Part shown: in pieces, positions 22,006-26,652 of the stretch
How the letters are laid out: each line of letters begins with the position of its first letter
Position numbering within the stretch: position 1 is the stretch's first letter
From: Clostridiales bacterium UBA1775
Lineage (GTDB): Bacteria > Bacillota > Clostridia > Monoglobales > Firm-18
DNA: 26,652 nucleotides
Assembly: GCA_002314595.1 (NCBI GenBank)
Contig: DCGP01000023.1
Span: 1 to 26,652 of the forward strand
Direction of reading: 5' to 3'
Notes under the pieces: model-generated
The model's input: the letters and a program-made list of their open reading frames with translations, nothing else
What the model was told of the DNA's origin: nothing
Database searches by the model: none
Program-made: the position numbers and the translations under genes

Positions 22006-22022
22006 GTCGCAAAAAATGCGAC
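22006..22022. other. Hairpin after the HTH gene
   Basis: GTCGCA-AAAAA-TGCGAC lies 3 bp beyond the stop of the helix-turn-helix gene. Its core matches the GRE2 terminator stem but it has no long T-run of its own. Confidence 0.4.
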
Positions 22023-22025
22023 AAA

Positions 22026-22544
22026 TTATATTGTTTGTTGTTCAAATGCAAGTAGGGTTTCGTTAATTTCAAAAATATCATACATTTTGTTTTCAATAAA
22101 ATATTGAATTATTACATCAAACTTGCTTGCTTGCGAAAAGGCATAACCTGCTATTGCAAGTAAATCCGTTGCTTCATCTAAATTAAGCTTTAACGAAATA
22201 ATCAAAGCAATCACGTTGCTTTTTTTGGGAACATAGTCCTTCTTTCTAAGCCTAGAAAATAACTTTCTGTCCATATTTGCCCTTTTATAAACCTCAACAT
22301 CGGTCATTTCCTTTTCATCAATTAACCTTAAAAGCATTTCGGAAAATGTTTCAACATCACGGTTTATTATATCATCAATGGAACGGTCGTAACTGCATAT
22401 TTCATCATACATCAAAGGCTCAGGCATTGAATTTTTAGGTTGTGTAACCCTTAAATCAAAATCTACCAAATTTTCATCAATATAACGCTGAACCTTGTTA
22501 AACAGTTCATTAGTAATCTTAAAATTGTCATTGTAAAGTGGCAA
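22026..22544 (-). CDS. Helix-turn-helix protein paired with vWA
   Basis: This 172-residue protein is of unknown function. The C-terminal two thirds (about residues 65-172: FSEMLLRLIDEKEMTDVEVYKRANMDRKLFSRLR) form a helix-turn-helix-like all-alpha region. The same type of region occurs in Firmicutes as a stand-alone protein or fused behind macro domains, often beside vWA genes. The start is taken as TTG 22544, because GGAGGTG lies 5-10 nt upstream of it; the longer frame from 22559 would run through that ribosome binding site. It begins 19 bp after the phosphate transporter stop, so it is probably co-transcribed with that gene. Whether it binds DNA or a protein is unclear. Confidence 0.7.
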   Translation of the reverse strand: MPLYNDNFKITNELFNKVQRYIDENLVDFDLRVTQPKNSMPEPLMYDEICSYDRSIDDIINRDVETFSEMLLRLIDEKEMTDVEVYKRANMDRKLFSRLRKKDYVPKKSNVIALIISLKLNLDEATDLLAIAGYAFSQASKFDVIIQYFIENKMYDIFEINETLLAFEQQTI

Positions 22545-22563
22545 AGCCAACACCTCCAATTAA

Positions 22564-24309
22564 CTATAAAGCATACTTTTCGGCATATTCATTAAACATC
22601 TTTGTAAAATCTTCATTATTGGAATTTTTAATACTGTTAAGGTATTTGTGTGTATTAAATCCACCACGTTTAACTTCAATAACAGCAACTGCAATATTTG
22701 AACAATGGTCAGAAATTCTTTCACAGTTTGTAACAAAATCGGCAAGAATAAATCCTTTTTCAATTGTACTGTTACCTGCTTCAATTTGCAAGATGTGGTC
22801 AGACTTAATATCGTCTGTAATTCCGTCAATTACCTGTTCTAATGGCTCAACCTTTGATGCAAGCTCAACATCAGTTGAATTATATGCTTCAACAGTAAGC
22901 CTGATAATTTCTTTAATTGCAGAAATCAAAACTGCAATTTCTTTCTTGGTAACAGGCATAAATTCAATTTTCTTGTCCTTCATTTCCTCAGCTACCTTAA
23001 CCAAATTAACAGCATGGTCTCCAAGGCGTTCAAAATTGCCGATGGTGTGAAGCATTTTAAACTTTTCTCTGCTATCCTCAACAGATAAGCCCTTGCTTGA
23101 TATTTCAATTAGGTAGTTTCCTAATTTATCCTCATATCTGTCTAAAATATTTTCCTTTTCCATAATGCTTTCAACAACATTTTCGTCATAATCTTCAAAC
23201 AATTTAAGTGATTGCATAATTGAATTCATTGAAACGAAAGCCATTTTTTGAGTTAATTTACCACATTCTGCAACTGCCAATGATGGAGTTTCAAAAATAC
23301 GTGAGTCCAAGAAAACTTCATCAACATCCTTGTGGTCATCTTTAATAATAAGGTTTGTGAGCTTTTCAAGCAGTTTTGTAAATGGGAATAAAATAAAGGA
23401 AGTTCCCAAATTAAAAATACTGTGAACAACAGCAATACCAAAGGGACTAATTGCTTCATTTTTAAAGGCAAAATCCACAAAATAATCAGCAATATAAAAT
23501 ACTCCCAAAAAGATAACAGTACCAATTAAGTTAAACAAAATATGAACTACCGAGACTTTTCTTGCATTTTTATTAACACCAATGCTTGAAATAAGTGCCG
23601 TTACACACGTACCGATATTTTGTCCCATAATTATAGGTATGGCAATAGAATAACTAATCGAGCCTGTTAACGATAATGCCTGTAAAATACAAACAGACGC
23701 AGCAGAAGATTGAATAATACCTGTTAAAATTGTACCTGTTAAAACGCCTAATAATGGATTTTCAAAGGCAGTAACAATACCTGTAAACTCAGGCATATCA
23801 GCAAGAGGGCTAACTGCACCACTCATTAAAATCATACCATACATCAAAACAGCAAAGCCTACCAAAATAGAGCCAATATCCTTCTTTTTTTGCTTGTTAG
23901 AACCTAAAATCAACAAAACCCCAACAAGAGAAAATACCAGCGAAAAGCTATCCGGCTTTAATAATCTTAAAAATATATTACTACTTTCAAGGCCAACCAA
24001 ACTAAGTAACCAAGATGTAATTGTAGTACCAATATTAGCACCCATAATTATGCCGATTGTTTGTCCAAATTCCATAATTCCGGAGTTAACAAGACCAACA
24101 AGCATAACAGTTACAGCAGAAGATGATTGAACCGTTACAGTAACAACAATACCTAACAAAAGTGATTTTAAAGGGCTTGAAGTAATTTTTTGAAGTATTG
24201 CTTCCAGCTTACCTCCTGCCATTTTTTCAAGACCTTGGGACATTACATTCATTCCGTAAAGGAAAAACGCAAGCCCACCAAGCAATGTAATAAATGAGAA
24301 AATATCCAT
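22564..24309 (-). CDS. Na/Pi cotransporter family protein with PhoU-like C-terminus
   Basis: This 581-residue membrane protein takes up phosphate with sodium. Two inverted Na/Pi-cotransporter repeats carry the QSSS signatures: Gln61-Ser-Ser-Ser in VTVQSSSAVTVM, and GIIQSSAASVC near residue 200. Each is followed by a helix bearing a MGANIGT or MGQNIGT motif. About eight to ten hydrophobic segments extend to residue 310. The C-terminal 230 residues are soluble, helical and PhoU-like (two repeats, with MLHTIGNFERLGDHAVNLVKVAEEM and NCERISDHCSNIAVAVIE). This is the usual layout of bacterial NptA-like proteins. AGAGGAG precedes the ATG. Confidence 0.93.
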   Translation of the reverse strand: MDIFSFITLLGGLAFFLYGMNVMSQGLEKMAGGKLEAILQKITSSPLKSLLLGIVVTVTVQSSSAVTVMLVGLVNSGIMEFGQTIGIIMGANIGTTITSWLLSLVGLESSNIFLRLLKPDSFSLVFSLVGVLLILGSNKQKKKDIGSILVGFAVLMYGMILMSGAVSPLADMPEFTGIVTAFENPLLGVLTGTILTGIIQSSAASVCILQALSLTGSISYSIAIPIIMGQNIGTCVTALISSIGVNKNARKVSVVHILFNLIGTVIFLGVFYIADYFVDFAFKNEAISPFGIAVVHSIFNLGTSFILFPFTKLLEKLTNLIIKDDHKDVDEVFLDSRIFETPSLAVAECGKLTQKMAFVSMNSIMQSLKLFEDYDENVVESIMEKENILDRYEDKLGNYLIEISSKGLSVEDSREKFKMLHTIGNFERLGDHAVNLVKVAEEMKDKKIEFMPVTKKEIAVLISAIKEIIRLTVEAYNSTDVELASKVEPLEQVIDGITDDIKSDHILQIEAGNSTIEKGFILADFVTNCERISDHCSNIAVAVIEVKRGGFNTHKYLNSIKNSNNEDFTKMFNEYAEKYAL

Positions 24310-24353
24310 GTGTAATGCTCCTCTTAAAGTATGATAATTTATTACTTACCTAC

Positions 24354-24382
24354 ATTTTACTATATATACAATTAAAATTCAA
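24354..24382 (-). promoter_or_regulatory. Promoter of the Na/Pi transporter
   Basis: Minus-strand TTGAAT (24382-24377), 17-nt spacer, TAAAAT (24359-24354), 45 bp before the start codon. Confidence 0.65.
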
Positions 24383-24422
24383 TTAAATATTTTTATTTTT
24401 CAAATATTTGTTTATTTTAACA

Positions 24423-24451
24423 TTGACAAACAATTAAAAATGTACTAAAAT
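24423..24451 (+). promoter_or_regulatory. Promoter of the pyridoxamine kinase gene
   Basis: TTGACA (24423-24428), 17-nt spacer, TAAAAT (24446-24451), 25 bp before the start codon. Confidence 0.8.
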
Positions 24452-24476
24452 TAGTAAATGTTACGAGGTGATATAT

Positions 24477-25313
24477 ATGAAAAGAATAGTTACAATACAA
24501 GATATTTCTTGTATAGGCAAATGCTCACTTACAGTTGCATTGCCGATAATTTCAGCAATGGGAGTTGAAACAGCAATAGTTCCAACAGCAGTTTTGTCCA
24601 CACATACTGCATTCAACAACTTCACATTCTGTGATTTGACAAAGGAAATTCAACCAATCTCAGACCATTGGAATGCAGAAAATTTTAAATTTGATGCAGT
24701 ATATACCGGTTATTTAGGTTCAAAAGAGCAAATTGACCTAATGGCAAGCTTTTTTGACAGATACAAAGCAGATGGTAACATCATATTTGTTGACCCGGCA
24801 ATGGGAGATAACGGAAAGTTATACAAAGGCTTTGACCAAGACTTTGCCAAAAATATGGCAAAGCTTTGCAGTAAGGCTGATATAATTGTGCCAAACCTTA
24901 CAGAAGCTTGCTTTATGTTAGGTGCAGAATATAAAGAATCGGGATATGATGAAGCATACATCAAAGGAATTTTAAAAGACTTATGCAAGCTTGGTTGTAA
25001 AACTGCAGTTCTTACCGGCGTTTCTTTTGAAGAAGGCAAACTTGGAGTTATGTCTTATAATGCAAAAGATGACAGGTTTTTCTCTTACTACAACAACAAA
25101 ATTCCAAAATCATTTCATGGTACCGGTGATATTTTTGCAAGCACTTGCGTTGGTGCACTAATGAATGGTTTAAACCTTGATAAGGCACTTGAAATTTCTG
25201 CTGACTACACAGCAGAATCTATCCAAGCAACATTAGACGACCCTAAGGGCAACTGGTACGGAGTAAACTTTGAAGAAAAGTTCCCATACTTACTAAAAAG
25301 ATTAGGTAAATAA
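24477..25313 (+). CDS. Pyridoxamine/pyridoxal kinase-like protein (ribokinase superfamily)
   Basis: This 278-residue cytoplasmic kinase phosphorylates vitamin B6 vitamers in salvage of pyridoxal phosphate. It begins with VTIQDISCIGKCSLTVALPIISAMGVE, typical of PdxY/PdxK-like proteins. The sequence continues with VPTAVLSTHT, the DPAMGDNGKLY segment, VPNLTEACFMLG, and the ATP-site motif HGTGDIFAS with catalytic base Asp218. ATG 24477 is chosen because GAGGTGAT lies just upstream; the in-frame GTG at 24468 is inside that ribosome binding site. Monocistronic, with its own promoter and terminator. Hydroxymethylpyrimidine kinase is the nearest alternative, but the N-terminal motif favours the pyridoxal kinase side. 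Confidence 0.9.
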   Translation: MKRIVTIQDISCIGKCSLTVALPIISAMGVETAIVPTAVLSTHTAFNNFTFCDLTKEIQPISDHWNAENFKFDAVYTGYLGSKEQIDLMASFFDRYKADGNIIFVDPAMGDNGKLYKGFDQDFAKNMAKLCSKADIIVPNLTEACFMLGAEYKESGYDEAYIKGILKDLCKLGCKTAVLTGVSFEEGKLGVMSYNAKDDRFFSYYNNKIPKSFHGTGDIFASTCVGALMNGLNLDKALEISADYTAESIQATLDDPKGNWYGVNFEEKFPYLLKRLGK

Positions 25314-25329
25314 AAGCCTTAAAATTCAA

Positions 25330-25368
25330 AAGGGATTGTAGCAAAAATGCTGCAATCCCTTGTTTTTA
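25330..25368. terminator. Bidirectional terminator, pyridoxamine kinase / DUF4364
   Basis: 14-bp stem AAGGGATTGTAGCA/TGCTGCAATCCCTT with one T-G pair and loop AAAA, followed by TGTTTTTACT. Its stem shares GATTGTAGCA/GGTTGTAGC character with the terminator at 15504. Confidence 0.85.
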
Positions 25369-25881
25369 CTCTATTATATTTTCTAATATTATCTTATAAA
25401 GTGAACCTGATGTTTTTTCAAACCTTTTAGCAATTTCTTCGGCGTGTTTTCTTGAACCTGCATAGATACTTAATTCTATCAAAGGAACACCAAATTCATA
25501 AATTCCACATTTTGCAAGGTATTTCTTTTCATCAATAGGTTGAATATCTGCGATGATTTCTCTGCCTCTTTCCATTTCAGAAAGTGCCTTGTCTGCCATA
25601 TTGTAAATCTTATCACGGATACTCATAGGGATTTTGTCCCTAAACATTCCCAAGGTTTCCTTGCCCTTTTCAGTAATATCGTACCTTTCTGTACCTTCAA
25701 CAATTACTATTGTAACAAGGCCGATTTTTTTCATATCCAACAAAAAATCCACCATTGTAAAATAGTCAATAATATCGTTCCAAACAAGTGATTTTTGCAA
25801 ATCCCCCTCACTCATAGAAACCTTAAAACACTTTAATGTATATAAAATTATCAATCGTATTTGAACATCATCTAAAAACAT
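25366..25881 (-). CDS. DUF4364 family protein (winged-helix-like)
   Basis: This 171-residue protein resembles the DUF4364 family of Clostridia. The N-terminal part (DDVQIRLIILYTLKCF ... DFLLDMKKIGLVTIVIVEGTERYDITEKGKETLGMF) is a winged-helix-like fold as in PadR/MarR-type regulators. A C-terminal alpha/beta domain ends with KYLAKCGIYEFGVPLIELSIYAGSRKHAEEIAKRF. No regulated gene is evident. ATG 25881 is used because GGGAG lies about 9 nt upstream; the in-frame TTG at 25896 overlaps that ribosome binding site. It is divergent from the iron-sulfur protein gene, 88 bp away. Confidence 0.82.
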   Translation of the reverse strand: MFLDDVQIRLIILYTLKCFKVSMSEGDLQKSLVWNDIIDYFTMVDFLLDMKKIGLVTIVIVEGTERYDITEKGKETLGMFRDKIPMSIRDKIYNMADKALSEMERGREIIADIQPIDEKKYLAKCGIYEFGVPLIELSIYAGSRKHAEEIAKRFEKTSGSLYKIILENIIE

Positions 25882-25912
25882 AAATTTATCTCCCAAAAGT
25901 TTTGTTACAACA

Positions 25913-25921
25913 ATTATATCA
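25913..25921 (-). promoter_or_regulatory. Extended -10 promoter of DUF4364 gene
   Basis: Minus strand TGATATAAT is a full extended -10 (TGnTATAAT), about 32 bp before the ATG. The -35 region is a T-rich stretch without a good hexamer. Confidence 0.55.
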
Positions 25922-25969
25922 CAGTTTACAAAAAAAGAAAAGTATGTTATTATAATTTAAGGTGATTTT

Positions 25970-26623
25970 ATGAATAATAACGAATTTATCAAAGAAATTT
26001 TTAATAGTGAAGGCATTGACCAAGTTGGCTTTTCAAAGGTTGACCATGAACTTGGATATGCAATTTCAATAGTATTCCCTCTATCAAGATATGTAATTGA
26101 CCAAATTACTGACCAACCAACATTTGAATACTTTCACCACTATCGCACAGTTAATGCTTACATTGACAGAGTGCTTTTAAGGTGTGGGCTTGAAATTGCT
26201 AAAAAAGGTCATAAATATATATGCGTAGGCGCTTCACAGTCCACCGGAGGCTGTGTATCTTACTTTCCCCACAAAACTGCAGCAAGGCTGTCCGGACTTG
26301 GTTATATTGGCAAAAGCTGCCTATTTATATCCGAAAAATACGGCCCGGCAGTTAGACTTGGCACAATACTTACAGATATGCCCTTTGAGGTAGGCACGCC
26401 ACTAAATAAAGATTGTGGAAGCTGCACAATTTGCAAGGAAAAATGCCCTGCTATGGCTATTTACGGAGTTAATTATCACCAAGGAATTACTCGTGAAGAA
26501 ATGTATGATGCCAATGCTTGCAGTCAATATATGAAAAGCCAATTTCAACATATTGGCAGAGGCTCTGTATGTGGTATTTGCATTAAAAATTGCCCAAAGC
26601 ACAAGCAAATTAACAACCAATAA
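25970..26623 (+). CDS. Short QueG-like double 4Fe-4S protein
   Basis: This 217-residue protein resembles the core of epoxyqueuosine reductase (QueG), which reduces epoxyqueuosine to queuosine in tRNA using cobalamin. GLGYIGKSCLFISEKYGPAVRLGTILTDMPF is the QueG-like GWxGKxxLLI region. The sequences CGSCTICKEKCP and CGICIKNCP supply two 4Fe-4S clusters. It is far shorter than typical QueG (about 300-380 residues): the N-terminal cobalamin-binding half is reduced and the C-terminal HEAT-like tail is absent. It may be a different reductase of the same family. GGTGAT lies before the ATG. Confidence 0.72.
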   Translation: MNNNEFIKEIFNSEGIDQVGFSKVDHELGYAISIVFPLSRYVIDQITDQPTFEYFHHYRTVNAYIDRVLLRCGLEIAKKGHKYICVGASQSTGGCVSYFPHKTAARLSGLGYIGKSCLFISEKYGPAVRLGTILTDMPFEVGTPLNKDCGSCTICKEKCPAMAIYGVNYHQGITREEMYDANACSQYMKSQFQHIGRGSVCGICIKNCPKHKQINNQ

Positions 26624-26652
26624 ACCTTTTTAAATCATCAATATTTTCATAT
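26610..26652 (-). CDS. Possible 3' end of a minus-strand gene
   Basis: From the window end an open minus-strand frame reads YENIDDLKRFIGC and stops at 26612-26610, overlapping the end of the QueG-like gene by 14 bp. The peptide looks like a plausible C-terminus but 13 residues are too few to identify. Tentative only. Confidence 0.3.
   Translation of the reverse strand, partial: YENIDDLKRFIGC

Noticed and set aside
22538..23050. 170-residue plus-strand open frame
   Set aside because: Fully antisense to the end of the Na/Pi transporter with PhoU-like motifs. No ribosome binding site.
24710..25039. 109-residue minus-strand open frame
   Set aside because: Shadow of the pyridoxamine kinase gene; no ribosome binding site or recognisable motif.
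1..26652. CRISPR arrays, phage or transposon genes
   Set aside because: No regularly spaced direct repeats, no transposase or integrase-like reading frames, and no terminal inverted repeats with target duplications were seen.

Overview
The window is AT-rich (about one third G+C by eye) and carries many near-consensus sigma-A promoters with 17-nt spacers, strong GGAGG-type ribosome binding sites and U-tailed hairpin terminators. The gene content (glycyl radical enzymes with a radical SAM activase, rubrerythrin, a DUF4364-type regulator, a TIGR04086/YrzE-type membrane protein, amino-acid ABC uptake) points to a strictly anaerobic, fermentative member of the Clostridia, probably gut-associated. 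The species cannot be named from this sequence. No CRISPR array, transposase, integrase, phage gene or rRNA was found.

Layout. 1-4.8 kb: citrate synthase, then an AraC-family regulator divergent from a two-gene carbohydrate operon (a five-bladed beta-propeller glycosidase-like protein and an (alpha/alpha)6-barrel MGH1/GH63-like hydrolase). 4.8-5.06 kb: a tRNA-Glu/tRNA-Met(CAT) unit. 5.07-9.13 kb: a second AraC regulator divergent from a glycyl radical enzyme (GRE1) and its activase. 9.13-9.52 kb: a gene-free, unusually GC-rich stretch of stacked hairpins. 9.52-12.3 kb: YrzE-like membrane protein, SecD and SecF. 12.4 kb: tRNA-Leu(CAA). 12.6-13.0 kb: short EamA/DMT-type membrane protein on the minus strand. 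13.2-15.5 kb: amino-acid ABC uptake operon (permease, ATPase, binding lipoprotein) behind a consensus promoter and an ArgR-box-like site. 15.55-16.46 kb: thioredoxin and rubrerythrin on the minus strand. 16.5-19.56 kb: a third AraC regulator divergent from a second glycyl radical enzyme (GRE2), with no activase beside it. 19.6-24.3 kb: minus-strand genes for an SLH-like/SH3/NlpC-P60 exported protein, a vWA protein, a helix-turn-helix protein and a Na/phosphate cotransporter with a PhoU-like tail. 24.5-26.6 kb: pyridoxamine/pyridoxal kinase-like protein, DUF4364 protein, and a short QueG-like iron-sulfur protein.

How it fits together. The most distinctive theme is an AraC-type regulator placed head-to-head with a catabolic enzyme, seen three times in 18 kb: once with glycosidases and twice with glycyl radical enzymes. 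This suggests locally controlled, substrate-induced anaerobic catabolism. Both GREs have the single-cysteine C-x-E active site of the dehydratase/lyase branch, not the Cys-Cys pair of pyruvate formate-lyase. Both also have unusual glycyl-radical loops (RVCGW and RVSGF), so neither can be matched with confidence to a characterised GRE. The single activase next to GRE1 could serve both. The rest is mostly housekeeping: protein export, tRNAs, oxidative protection, amino-acid and phosphate transport, and vitamin B6 salvage.
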